Source of the DNA: Patiria miniata
Taxonomy: Eukaryota > Echinodermata > Asteroidea > Valvatida > Asterinidae
NCBI RefSeq assembly: GCF_015706575.1
Contig: NW_024037074.1
Location: forward strand, 806,001-870,000
DNA: 64,000 nt
Direction of reading: 5' to 3'
Shown: positions 53,253-63,100 of the stretch, piece by piece
Numbering within the stretch: position 1 is the stretch's first letter
Layout: every line of letters starts with the position of its first letter
Notes under the pieces: generated by a model
What the model saw: only the letters and a program-made list of their open reading frames with translations
Databases searched by the model: none
Told to the model about the DNA's origin: nothing
Made by a program: the position numbers and the translations under genes

Positions 53253-54294
53253 GGAACTAAAAGTCTGTGTACGCGTGTGCGTGCCCATTGTCAATGGTCT
53301 AGAAATAAGCCACTAGAGCAACTTAGAATGTAGTCATTTTTAATGCTTTTATAATGCTTTTAATGGCCCAAAATATGTCCACAGAACCGATGATTAACTC
53401 TCTATCTTCAACTTGTTATGAATCTTATCAGCTTAGAAAATAATCACAATTACTCTATTTGTACATATAGTGGGGGGGGGGGGGGGCAAATGCTTCTTTG
53501 ACAACGATGCGACGTTACTCATTAAACAATTGAAGGATCCCCACTGTACCATATGTGAGTAGAATTGTGCATTGGTTGTCTCCTGTGCCAGGAGGTTTTT
53601 TTTCTCTAGGCCCTCCGGTACCCTCCTTCCAAAAAAAAAACCACTCTTGATCTCAGTCTGTGCTCTGTGGTCATATATGGGTTGATGGGTTTCACCTGGA
53701 GAGGGCGAGGCTTGGAGGGCACAGGAAGCTTGCTGGCATGTTCCTGGGATCTTTGGGCATTCAGATCCCGTGATGACAGTGCTGCCCTCTGTTGGTCGTT
53801 AAGTGAAATTTACAATTTTGGGGATTCACAACTTTTGATTCTTTGATATCATGCCAAAAGCAATGTATAAAATTCTTAGATAATGTGGGTATTTATAAAG
53901 TGCATGTACCCACCAGTACTGGTGCTCCAGACATTACAATGAGCATCGTTGTTACCCTGCTCATTGGGCCAGTGAAACATTCCTCATCCACGGCTACAGG
54001 TCTTTGGACTTTCACCTGTAAATATAAATATCAAAATAAAACCAACATAGTAATAATCAAAATGAGACCTCACAATGAACAGCATTCAAAAAACAGAAAT
54101 AAAAGCTGAAAAGAACACTTTTTAAATTCGACTAAAAGCATTGTGAAACAGACCAAACACTATGTTAAACAAGTCAAACAAGATTACAACAACCGAATCA
54201 ACCAAATAAATGATATAACTAACGCAAAGTTGTATCAAAACTAGAACAATGCTTAAATCGTACAAATAAGAAATACAAAACTGACTTAAAGTGG
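53253..54294. other. unassigned DNA
   Basis: G-run at 53471-53486 and A-run at about 53631. No convincing coding sequence. Minus-strand RT debris follows. Confidence 0.3.
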
Positions 54295-54329
54295 TCAATT
54301 ACCCAAATGATTATTACAAAATACAAAAC

Positions 54330-54610
54330 ACACAAAAGATTCCACAAGCAACGAAAACATTACGACAGTATCACAATTACCCTCAAAACCAGAAACATTC
54401 TTCTTTCGTATGATTTGCTGACCACTAAACATCTTGTGCAGCTGATGTAGCCATGTGACAGTCTCCGAGGTTGGGTTGGTAAGATCTATATGGAGATCTC
54501 CAGGTGGTCCGAGGTCCGGGCACTCAAACAGGATAAGGTGTGCAGTCTGTTCAGGGGTACCACAGACGCAGGCCAGTAGTATATACTGAGCAGCTCGACC
54601 CCCAATGAGG
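54330..54610 (-). pseudogene. retroelement C-terminal zinc-knuckle-like tail
   Basis: Minus strand reads SPRCHL, then a 15-residue insert, then CGTPEQTAHLILFECPDLG, DLHIDLTNPTSETVTWLHQL and HKMFSG. The C-x-L-C-G-x-x-E-Q-T-x-H-x-L-x-x-C-P pattern is the standard end of many non-LTR reverse transcriptases. The insert between CHL and CGTPEQT is made by the left inverted repeat described below. Confidence 0.6.
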
Positions 54611-54639
54611 TGGCATCGAGGTGAGGCGGGATGGTGAGG

Positions 54640-54750
54640 CGGGTGAGGCGGGATGGTGAGGCGGGATGAGGTGGAAGTGAGGTGGAGGTGGTAGTGAGGT
54701 GGTAGTGAGGTGGAGGTGATAGTGAGGTGGAGGTAGTAGTGAGGTGGCAT
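54640..54750. repeat. GAGGCGGGATGGT / GAGGTGGAGGTGGTAGT tandem tract
   Basis: Purine-rich units of 12-18 bp at the inner edge of the left inverted repeat. Translated on the minus strand they give artificial Pro/His/Tyr-rich sequence. Confidence 0.8.
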
Positions 54751-54789
54751 TTTTTTTTTTCCCTTTAAATTTGATTGTAATATTATTTA

Positions 54790-55060
54790 GATTTTAAGAT
54801 GTCTTAGCTTACGGCGCCACTTTAGTGGCGACAGTGAGCTCACGCTAGTGAACCCGAACGGAGTGGGTATAGGCGTAAGCCTCTAGACTTGTGTACGAGC
54901 GACGAAGTTGCGAGCAGGCCTCCATTACGGAGCCACGTTAGTGGCGACATTGGCTTTACGCTAGTAACCCGAACGGAGTGGAACTGTAACGTAAGTCTCG
55001 AGACTTGTCTCGAGACTCGTGTGAGAGCGATGAAGTCGCGAGCACGGCTCTAAGGCCCTG
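54790..55060. repeat. two tandem copies of a roughly 120-bp hairpin-rich unit
   Basis: Units start CTTACGGCGCCAC and ATTACGGAGCCACG. Each contains GTTAGTGGCGACA-type sequence, ACGCTAGT-AACCCGAACGG, AGTGG, a CTCGAGACTTGT-type block and GAGCGA-GAAGT-GCGAGCA. Each block is a short inverted repeat or paired word, and AGTCTCGAGACT-like palindromes occur at about 54994-55020. The region begins about 45 bp downstream of the polymerase stop, so it could be a 3' regulatory or replication-related region. Confidence 0.65.
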
Positions 55061-55106
55061 GTTTCCTGAGTCCCCTACGACTATCCGCTTTTTTCCCTTT
55101 TCTTTT

Positions 55107-56117
55107 TTAATTTTCAAGACCAGTTGTAAAAGATGTTAAATTTAATTTGTTATGTAAGTAAGTAAAGGCAGTCTTGACCTGTTCGTAGGTGTACATCCCA
55201 TCGGAACGCATGCGAAACCCTCTGTTGACTCCTTCACCGGCTGGTTGATTTTCTAGCGCCTCCAGATAGTTCATTTTTGTTATGTCGTTGGTCTTTTTGT
55301 TCAGTCCTTTGCATACAGCTTTGTCTTTTTCTCCAAAGCAGTAGTATGTTTTACTACAAAGAGCAACGATGCCGTCCCCCTCCCACTCAACCTTAAAGAG
55401 GCCGGGTGTTCGTTTGTCATACGCACGGTGGTCGGGGGTGTCGTCACGCGGAAACCAGGATGATTTCTCCCGCTGGTACTCGTCCCGCAGATGAGGCTTG
55501 ATGATGTCATCCAGATGTGGTGCAGAGATTGCCATGTATGCGGAATCTGTGTCCATCTCACAGAGCTGGAAGTCCGATGGATCGATGAATCTAAGAAGAA
55601 AATCATAGTAAAATTGCAACATCCGCATTTTAGCATATTGGTATACAAAATACCCAATCTGTAGAGGCAGGTTCAGGCGTACAGATTTTTTATTGGGTTC
55701 AACCTCGTATAGCTGATTGTCCTCTAGTGTATGTAAGGCGCGGAAATGGGGGTTGTTGATCATTTGGGATGATCCTTCGGTGGTAGTGCAAATCTTAACG
55801 TCAAGATGTTTCTCCTGGTTGGTCACGGTTTTGCCATATGCCGAGTTGCCGAGCAACTTCATCGTATCGGCGATAATGGCCTTGGCTGGATCCACGTCAC
55901 CGTCCCTCCGCGCATTACTGACAGCATCTCCAAAAGGTTTAAAGCAAGGTGAGTCGGCGTACTGTACCACCTGATAGATGCGAGTTACCTCAAGTCCATG
56001 GGTCAGATACCATTTCAGAAGCGGTGTTGCAAACAAAAGTCGAGATGCGTGCATGCTACCAATTAGGCTCCGGCGTGGTGTTTTCATGACACCTTCTTCT
56101 TCTACGTATCTTTGCAT
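55107..56117 (-). pseudogene. protein-primed family-B DNA polymerase, palm/thumb part (Polinton/Maverick-type)
   Basis: An open minus-strand frame of 336 residues. K-x2-GNSAYGKT (motif B, residues 87-97), YAKMRMLQFYYDFL, EMDTDSAYMA (motif C, Asp189 and Asp191) and SKTYYCF (K-x-Y box, about 256) are all present, so the catalytic palm is largely kept. A recognisable motif A with its SLYP-type turn is not visible, and the exonuclease domain is absent. This class of polymerase replicates Polinton-like integrating elements from protein-primed ends. No integrase, protease, ATPase or capsid gene is nearby. Other protein-primed PolB lineages remain possible. Confidence 0.75.
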
Positions 56118-56347
56118 GTGTTCGCCAATGTCTTAGTGATCAGTTGTTCAAGATCTTGGCGAGAACCAACAGTGAATGGGGTAGGTGTGACGGTGGCATT
56201 ATTGTCACTTGGGTGAAAGTACTTAAGTTCACCAGTTTCAGTATTGCGCAAAACAAATCCGAACGATAGACTTATTTTCGAACGACAAGTCAATCGCTTG
56301 AAAATTGCTTCCAAAATGTTTCTCATTTTGACACCAGGTCGCGTCAT
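56102..56347 (-). pseudogene. N-terminal segment of the same PolB protein, out of frame
   Basis: Minus strand KISLSFGFVLRNTETGEL and KYFHPSDNNATVTP are characteristic of the N-terminal region of this polymerase protein family in invertebrate genomes. The segment overlaps the palm frame by 16 bp in another phase. An internal deletion has removed everything between, including the exonuclease domain. This explains the missing motif A. Confidence 0.55.
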
Positions 56348-56627
56348 TCTAATATTGTAAATGTCTTGTATGGGCCTTCCGGTGATTAGCCTAGATCTAA
56401 TGGTCCCCCAGTTCTCCCTGTAGATGCGGGACAGATCGTCTTCGTTTTCGTTTCTTTCTTCAGGAAACTGGGCGGGACCCTCTTGAAGTGCGTCATCATC
56501 ATGATGATGATCGTTGTTAATATCAGCGTTGCGATGACATCTCCGGAAATACTTGATGAGAAGGTTCCAACGAGCAAACGATTTACCACACTTTGGGAAA
56601 AAGTTGGGGGCGCTGCAGCACCCACAG

Positions 56628-56850
56628 CGTTCGACACGCTATTGAACTTCGGACTGAAACCTTATTCTAAATTCGGACTATCGAACCTTCGACCTTGACT
56701 GATGGACCTTCGGATTAATGAACCTTCGGACTATTGCATCAGTTCAGCGAACCTTATTTCGGAACCCCTTAGGAAATTTTGTGCAAACTATCGAACCTTC
56801 GGACTAAAGAACCTTCGGCGGACTATTGGACCTTCGTACTATCGGGCGGC
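56628..56850. repeat. GAACCTTCGGACTA degenerate repeats
   Basis: About nine imperfect copies of (C)GAACCTTCGGACTAT, spaced 15-45 bp, directly upstream (minus strand) of the PolB segment. The TTCGAA/CCTTCGG core is partly palindromic. Confidence 0.65.
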
Positions 56851-57834
56851 CCCGTTTGTAATACATTGTTAAAAGACGTACACTCACCATTTCCGGCCAC
56901 TCTGTTAATCTATATCAGGTTACCACGTTCCTTTCTGTCTGGCTCCTAACCCATACCTCATTACGCGTAATATACAACACATATAAGAATGTTACGTCTT
57001 CCAGCTATAGTAAATGGTCAAAACAAATGGATGTGGTAAAGACCAAATTCAAGGAGCCGCACAATTTCACACAATTTATTTTCTGCGTGACAAATACCGT
57101 CATTGTAGCACTTTTGTCCATAATCAAAAATGCTTAGATTTTTCCAGAAAATTTGAAAGTAGTGAGTCACTGCAACAGCAAATCAGCTTATTGTTACTTA
57201 AATGTCACCGATTATATCACTCTTCAATTCCCTGACCCTCAAAATGTCAAATTAATTACTTGGAATATCATCACAACGCTTCACGACCCTATTTTCTACA
57301 ATTAATTAATGTACGAGCTCGGTAGTATATTGTGACGTCATTATTACGTCATAAAGTACCGTTCCTGTCATCTGATTTTTTGCATCCGACCCTATTTTTG
57401 ATCGAAACACATTGGCAAAGCTTTGGTGCTTTTAAATACCATGTAACGATCCTTAGCATTTTTGTTACTAATATAGCTCGCTATAAGATGCCTCGCTTTT
57501 CCGCTTATCTTTGGAACAAGTTTAAACATATTTATGATACTAATAATCAATTACAAAAACTCTTTTGGCATAGAATTTGAACTTTTCTCTCGAACTTAAA
57601 AACAACATCTCACAATACCACATACTGTTTGCATGTTTAAACAAAGTGTCAATGTGACTACCCAAAATCCATGATTTTAGCCTAAAAACATGTCTTTTGA
57701 CCAAAAATGTTTTTTTTTTGACCAACAAAATCACCCTTAACTATATTCCATCCCCATGACATACCACTCAAATGAAAGAGCTTGCTGTCCCCTTTAATTT
57801 GATACCAAATTTGTTGTAATGCTTGTAGTTCTGC
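56851..57834. other. unassigned interior of the PolB-bearing segment
   Basis: No recognisable gene. T-run near 57710. Frames at 57014-57235 and 57332-57580 are not assigned. Confidence 0.3.
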
Positions 57835-57950
57835 CTCATCCCGCCTCACCCGCCTCACCATCCCGCCTCACCCCCTCACCATCCCGCCTCACGCCTCACC
57901 TCAATGCCACCTCATTGGGGGTCGAGCTGCTCAGTATATACTACTAACTG

Positions 57951-59028
57951 TTTACCTTTGGTTTCTGGCTCATTGCTTCGTCTGTAGGGTGGTCTTTGAC
58001 ACGAGTGGGGCAAGTCTAAGAAAAAAAAGTTAAATGTTTTAACCCAGTTTTACATTTTTATTACAGATTATACATTCAAGTATGAGAAACATTTTTTGAG
58101 AAATCGTGTCTTAAAGTAACAAATATTTTTTTTACTAAAAAGAACTCCAAAAATTTGATAAACTTATTGCTATTCATGCAATTAGAGATTTCAAGATAAT
58201 ATGATTATATTAGATATGATATTTTAATCATGTCCTCCGGACTGTAAATGTGTCTGTCTACACTAAATGCCACAACTGGGTGACATACCGGTTCAGAAGG
58301 AATTTCCAACTGTATAATTGTTCCCTTATTTTTTGCAGGCACATATCTTCTTCCCTCTATATTATGCTTATTAGAATTGAAAATATATCAGGACAAGCAA
58401 AATGCTAGTGATGAAACCAAATTACATATGACAGATATTACTTAGGAAAAAATATATATACACCCCCTTTAAAAACAAAGAAAAACTACCATTTTTACAG
58501 TAAGGAATCACATGGGAAGAAACAAATTATACACATCTAAAGCATCTGAAAAATACAAAATACATACACATATATAAGCATTATACAAACACACATAAAA
58601 TTGATATATTGTATATTGCTATAAAGCTCACTGGACACACTTGTATCTGACTGTATTGATGCACCGATGTGGTAGTATTTTTTTCTACAGTTTTAAAAAG
58701 AGCGCAATCTCAGCATTACTGCTGTGAAGACCACATGTTGGTACCATCTTAACATTGTAGTTAAACAAATTATGGAAGTCGGAACACCTGCTGTACAGAT
58801 GTGATGAAGTGGCCCTATTTTGGCCTGAATCTCCAAAGCATGCACAGATTTTAGAGCACGAAATTTAAAAAGAAAATTGTGGCCTAGTTTTATGGATCTT
58901 CTTTCCATTCGGGAATAATGCTCGTTTAAAAAGGTACATATGGGATATTTACCCAAGTAACCGGCTCGGCAAGTCGGTTACTTGGGCCAGGCTTGACTAA
59001 GCACGACAAGTCATGTGAGAGGTAAATC
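57951..59028. other. AT-rich unassigned DNA
   Basis: Long AT-rich stretch without recognisable exon. The minus-strand frame 58693-58956 shows no known motif. Probably intron or intergenic. Confidence 0.35.
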
Positions 59029-59140
59029 TAACGCTGTCGCGCTTGCATGAGTAAGTGCGGGAGAAGTAATTGAATGCACTGGAGGTGACAGACGGACTGT
59101 TCCATTCCACAAGAAACATTCCATCTGTCACCAAGTACTC
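59029..59140 (+). repeat. hairpin-family element, copy with damaged right arm
   Basis: TAACGCTGTCGCGCTTGCAT starts a block that continues to GGAGGTGACAGACGGACTGT, TCCATTCCAC, then a shortened AAACATTCCATCTGTCACC. Same order as the complete copy at 59701. Confidence 0.75.
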
Positions 59141-59161
59141 TGTTCATTGCATTTACCGCAC

Positions 59162-59289
59162 CTTGGCCTTGGCCACTTCGTCCCTGGAGTCACTTAGCTG
59201 GCTCTGCAGGTCGATGTTTGTCTGCAGCAGGTCTCGCTTCTCCTGCTGCAGGCGCAGTATGGTGGTAGATGCGTCCATCTTTTTGGGGC
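59162..59289 (-). CDS. coiled-coil protein exon
   Basis: 128-bp minus-strand exon between acceptor TTGTCAAACTCAG and donor GTGCGG, phase 2 to phase 0. It reads PKKMDASTTILRLQQEKRDL, then LQTNIDLQSQLSDSRDEVAK and AK, with clear heptads. The protein family is not recognised; a cytoskeletal or ciliary coiled-coil protein is likely. It probably belongs with the minus-strand exons at 61.48 and 61.91 kb. The frame is intact. Confidence 0.6.
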
Positions 59290-59700
59290 CTGAGTTTGAC
59301 AATCGAGCGAGATTCAGAGATGGTCTGTTCTCGTCAACAAATATAATCTTTTTTTTAATTTTTTTTAAAACTTCTCCCAAAGACTTTTATCAGATTTTAA
59401 CAAAACAGGTATTCTTTTTTCTACTGTGGGCATCTGGATTGTTACAAAGTGTAATTATCTCATTTAAAAAAAAATGTTTTGGTGTCAACGATTTCTACAT
59501 TGATGTTTTTCTCCACATTGAACAAAAAAATGCACAATAGACCTTTATCATAGTGCCACCATTTCAGTCATGTTCCCTGTATCCAATAATAGTATTGAAT
59601 GATAATGTTTTTTTTGTGCAAAAAGGAACCAGACAGTTTTTTTCTTCCAGCCTGCGTATTTTATTTTTGCAGCATACATCCTATTTAAACCATTTTATTT
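59290..59700. other. intron-like DNA
   Basis: T-rich and AT-rich sequence upstream (minus strand) of the coiled-coil exon. No feature is seen. Confidence 0.35.
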
Positions 59701-59828
59701 TAACGCTGTCGCGCTTGCATGAGTAAGCGCGGGGGAAGTAATCGAACGCACTGGAGGTGACAGACGGACTGTTCCATTCCACAAGGTGAAGCCGGGTGGA
59801 ATGGAACATTCCATCTGTCACCAATTAC
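59701..59828 (+). repeat. hairpin-family element, complete copy
   Basis: TAACGCTGTCGCGCTTGCAT block, then GGTGACAGACGGACTG, TTCCATTCCAC, a 13-nt loop (AAGGTGAAGCCGG), GTGGAATGGAACATTCC and ATCTGTCACC. The RNA or single strand would form a stem of about 27 bp. Confidence 0.8.
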
Positions 59829-60495
59829 TGTGTCGAAACTTTCCTTCGGCCCGTTCCAGCGCATCCTGCTTTTTGCTGGTTGTTCAAATGTCTTCAAATA
59901 AATTGGTTAAACCTCTTGCCTGGTATTAAGAATTTTCTAATGATTCAGTTTTTTTCTTCTTTTTTTTCTTCCAACGAAAAGGCAGTGATCTTAAAGTTCT
60001 TGTCTTACCATTATAAGTATTATTCGTAATTTAAGCACTTTTATCTTCTTTCTTTTCTCTTCATTTTTCTTGGTACGCTCCTTGTTTTCTTAATGAACAA
60101 AATTAAATTCAACTCGATCTTGTAATCCTTAAAAACCACTTGTTTCTGTCATTCAACAGTAAGGCTTTAAAGTTTTCATTTCAAAAGCTTAATCATTCCT
60201 AATAACAATTTATTGTTGGCAAAATAATTTGCGTTTACAAACATAACCATGTTATATTTTGGTCAATACCATTTTTTTTTCTTGAAAGTCCCTTCTTGGT
60301 TGGACTTTGTTCAACTTTAAAGGGCCTATGAAATAATATTTTTTCTAGACTTTCAAACAACTATTTGGTTTCTTTGCCGAACAGACTCTTTTTTTTTTTT
60401 TTTTAAACTTAAATTAGTACAAAAAATGTACTTAAACAAAAAGGCACTCCATGGGCCCCTTATTTCTGGAAGACAAGTTGCTGGTGTACATGTAA
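59829..60495. other. intron-like, T-rich DNA
   Basis: No exon is recognised. T-runs around 60392-60403. It follows the stop of the TatD exon on the minus strand, so it includes that gene's 3' UTR. Confidence 0.35.
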
Positions 60496-60849
60496 TTAAA
60501 AAGTAACACCGTACAGAAATGTGGTGTTGCGCAGGCAATGTGTCCGGACATCTTCCTCATTCATCCGTCGGATGCAGGCAACCTCGTGGGCGACTAGGCG
60601 GGCATTTGTTGGGTTGCTGTAGCTCGAGCGGGACCATGGAGGAATGAAGTGGGGGGCGTCCGTTTCCAGTACAAGCCGTTCCAGCGGAATTCTTTTGGCC
60701 ACCTCTTTAAACTCTGGATCATTCTTCATGATGATAGGTGTTAGGCCAAAAAAGAGGTTTGGAGAAAGCCTGCACCAGGTTCTTGCCATCTTCCAGTTGT
60801 TGATGAAACAATGGAGGTGGATCTTCCATTGTTGGGGAAGAATCTCTTT
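60496..60849 (-). CDS. TatD-family metal-dependent nuclease, terminal exon
   Basis: A minus-strand phase-0 frame of 117 residues after a TACAAAG acceptor ends in TAA. KIHLHCFINNWKMARTW carries a metal-ligand His (H-x-HCF type strand). NLFFGLTPIIM and PLERLVLETDAPHFIPP follow; the Asp of TDAP is the conserved catalytic or metal-binding Asp. A helix, NPTNARLVAHEVACIRRMNE, and a CLRNTTFLYGVTF end complete the TIM-barrel C-terminus. TatD proteins are Mg-dependent 3'-5' DNases. The exon resembles TATDN2-like proteins; upstream barrel exons are not seen. It lies between coiled-coil exons on the same strand, so the two transcription units would be interleaved or one is a copied fragment. Confidence 0.75.
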   Translation of the reverse strand, partial: KEILPQQWKIHLHCFINNWKMARTWCRLSPNLFFGLTPIIMKNDPEFKEVAKRIPLERLVLETDAPHFIPPWSRSSYSNPTNARLVAHEVACIRRMNEEDVRTHCLRNTTFLYGVTF

Positions 60850-61482
60850 CTTTGTAGCAAGAATGTTTGAATATGAAATAAGTGTAAATGATTAGAGTTC
60901 CCAGTCAAAGACGCCAGGGAGTGTGAGGATAGAGGATAGAGGTGTCAATTATTGTTACAATTCCCTTCCAAGCAGGCCCATCACGGAGGTGGGTGGGCAG
61001 AGGCCGCCCCCCAAAGGGGCAACTGCCCCTCCCCTCGACAAAAACCATAAGCGTAAAACGTATAGAGGTGTGTTATTGCTTGTAGTGTGCCTCCCTAATT
61101 CATACTGTGGCCCCCCTAATGCCCGAGCTGGTGACAATTAGTAAATCCATGATGTCCTGGTTGATGATCCCTGAAAGCCAGCTTGATTCTGCCTGTGGAA
61201 TCTAGCTTCCCTGAAGACCTGAATCTTCCTGGTTGATAGTGCATCATATCAAGTCTTCAGGATCAACTTTTCTTGTCAAGGTTGCATAATTACAAAATCA
61301 TCTTTGCCTTTGCTTGCCCCGTCTGATGTCTCTTCAGAAAAAAATCCTGCACATAAAAAAATCCATCCAATACAAAAGACCAAGTTTACACGGGTGTTTC
61401 CTAAAATATAGAAATGTGGATTAACTGTACGATCCAAGAAGAAAGCATCTGCGAAGCATGCCGGCAGGAAAGTTCACCATAC
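60850..61482. other. intron-like DNA
   Basis: Contains GGCCGCCCCCCAAAGGGGCA at about 61001, possibly a transposon end, and otherwise nothing recognisable. Confidence 0.35.
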
Positions 61483-61567
61483 CTTCATCAGTGAAGTCCT
61501 CCTGAAAGTCAAAGTCCAGGTCGCTCGGGTCATGGGGTCTCAGTTTCTGCCTCAGAGCCCGATTCGC
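61483..61567 (-). CDS. coiled-coil protein exon (acidic segment)
   Basis: 85-bp exon between acceptor CCTTTTACGGCAG and donor GTATGG, phase 0 to 1, reading ANRALRQKLRPHDPSDLDFD, then FQEDFTDE. Acidic and probably flexible. Likely part of the same gene as the exons at 59.16 and 61.91 kb. Confidence 0.55.
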
Positions 61568-61769
61568 CTGCCGTAAAAGGTCGACACATAAGAAGCAAAC
61601 AAAAAATAAGTTAAACTTAATAATTAAACAGCAAATGTACAATAAATGTGTTAATCAAAAACTAGAAAATAAAATTAGTTAGAATATAAACTATAGAATA
61701 TTCATCAATGAGAACGGCTACATACAACGAATATATTGACATGGAATGCTGACCCAAGATTAATGCTTG

Positions 61770-61850
61770 ATCTCCTCCCTTAATGTCCTTTTCCAGCTCC
61801 TCTCTCCGTTGTCTCTCCTCTTCTATGTCCACCTCCATCGCACAAGTCAT
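61770..61850 (-). CDS. possible coiled-coil exon, borders uncertain
   Basis: Minus strand EVDIEEERQRREELEKDIKG is a strong charged helix. The acceptor (CGATGGAG) and donor (GGGTCAGC) are weak and the phase does not join neatly to the neighbours. It may be an exon with another border or part of a retained intron. Confidence 0.35.
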
Positions 61851-61904
61851 TTTGACCCAGAAATTTGGGAGGAGGATGTCCTCTCCCATGTGGTGATTAC
61901 TAAC

Positions 61905-61988
61905 CTTGATGTCCCCTGTGGAGATCAGCTCCTTGATAGTGTCCTCGATGACATCCTCCAATTTTGCATCTTGTGCATCTTGTGCATC
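61905..61988 (-). CDS. coiled-coil protein exon
   Basis: 84-bp exon between acceptor CATTTCTCAATGCCCTAG and donor GTTAGT, phase 0-0. It reads DAQDAQDAKLEDVIEDTIKE, then LISTGDIK. The tandem GATGCACAA at its 5' end gives the DAQ repeats. Intact. Confidence 0.55.
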
Positions 61989-62101
61989 CTAGGGCATTGA
62001 GAAATGGGGGAACATGAATCTAGTTAATATAACCCTTGCTTGTAGTAGTGAAATTGATCCCACAGGTTCGGTTCGGTTGCGGCTGAGGTTCAGATTTTTT
62101 T

Positions 62102-62172
62102 CCCTGAATGTTTTGTGCATGGCTCAGGCTGTGTTCCATAAGCTCCCGCTGCAGTCCCTGCACCTCACCCTT
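62102..62172 (-). CDS. possible coiled-coil exon
   Basis: Minus strand KGEVQGLQRELMEHSLSHAQ after a GAAGATTAG acceptor-like site is helical and similar in style to the neighbouring exons. No good donor follows CATTCAGG, so this is a weak call. Confidence 0.3.
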
Positions 62173-62663
62173 CTAATCTTCCTGGGCGGCCTGCAGGGGC
62201 GAGTGGTCCTTTTGACATTGTTTTCGAGTACAGGCAAATATATCTCTTCCCCTCTTACATTTGCAATTCGAATAACCTTTCTTTGATTTTTCAGAAACGA
62301 ATCCTAGAAAGGGAAACAAAAGTCACAAAATGTATAAACATGTCACAAAAGTCACAAAATGTATAAAGTCACAAAATGTATAAACAGCAATGTAATATAA
62401 CCACTTAATTATAGCAAGAATGTTTAATTATGTATAACTCACTTGACTGTATGTGAATTTCCTTTAAAGCATGGCATCTCAGTTGCGCTGTCATTTGCAA
62501 GAAAAGTAGAATTTTTGTTTCAATTTTAAATGATGGGGGCCTACAATTGTTCGAAGAAAACCATACGTTTTTCAAATACTGCCCCCCCCCCCCCCATTTA
62601 CCAAATTTATTTGTCCAAATTTTGCTTGCAATCGGTTACATCTGCGAACGGGTGCAAGCCAGC

Positions 62664-62755
62664 TAGTCTTGTTCCCTGACCTGGCAATTCCCAACGTCTA
62701 TAAATTGCTCCCTTTTGTCTGAAGTATATAGGGTCAGGGAACCAGACCAGTATTT
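62664..62755. mobile_element. small hairpin MITE, copy 2
   Basis: TTGTTCCCTGAC and GTCAGGGAACCAGACCAG pair around about 60 bp. The left flank GGGTGCAAGCCAGCTAGTCT matches, in complement, the right flank of the 40.38-kb copy. Confidence 0.75.
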
Positions 62756-62827
62756 CTTTTCTTGGGCAAGACACTTTACTACAATTGATTCTCCACCCAG
62801 GATTATAAATTGGTACTATACATGTAG

Positions 62828-63100
62828 CTAGCTGTGAGGATAGAGATATATTGTCCCTAGATGCTGCAGAAGACAGGTTCTCTTGGCATTGATGAACATT
62901 CCCGATGGAAGAAACTCAAACATGGTTTTCAACACATGATTTTCACTGGCTACGATCGACTTGGCTTTTCTGAGTACTTGTTGTTCGCAAAACTGACTAA
63001 GATCTCTCTGGGGCTCTCCGGTAATTTTGGACCAAAGGTTAACTATCTTTTGCAAACTGTTCCTATTCTTAGCATGGAATGCTTGGGAGTACTTCATCTG
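62828..63100 (-). pseudogene. non-LTR retrotransposon C-terminal tail
   Basis: Minus strand SQAFHAKNRNSLQKIVNLWS, KITGEPQRDLSQFCEQQVLR, KAKSIVASENHVLKTMFEFL and PSG. The arrangement (LxKI...CSKI.G......Q......KA..I.....H.L...FE.LPSG) is the conserved end of a large invertebrate and fish RT family. Only the tail is present, continuing into non-matching sequence after PSG. Confidence 0.7.

Larger units (their letters stand above)
54575..57950. mobile_element. 3.4-kb segment between inverted repeats, enclosing PolB remnant
   Basis: 54575-54685 (GTATATACTGAGCAGCTCGA, CCCCCAATGAGGTGGCAT, then GAGGCGGGATGGTGAGGCGG repeats) and 57838-57948 are about 95% reverse-complementary. Between them lie a family-B polymerase remnant and a hairpin-rich repeat. 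The layout suggests terminal inverted repeats of a shrunken Polinton-like element. The repeats could instead be two unrelated copies of one retroelement tail in opposite directions. No flanking target duplication was recognised. Confidence 0.5.
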
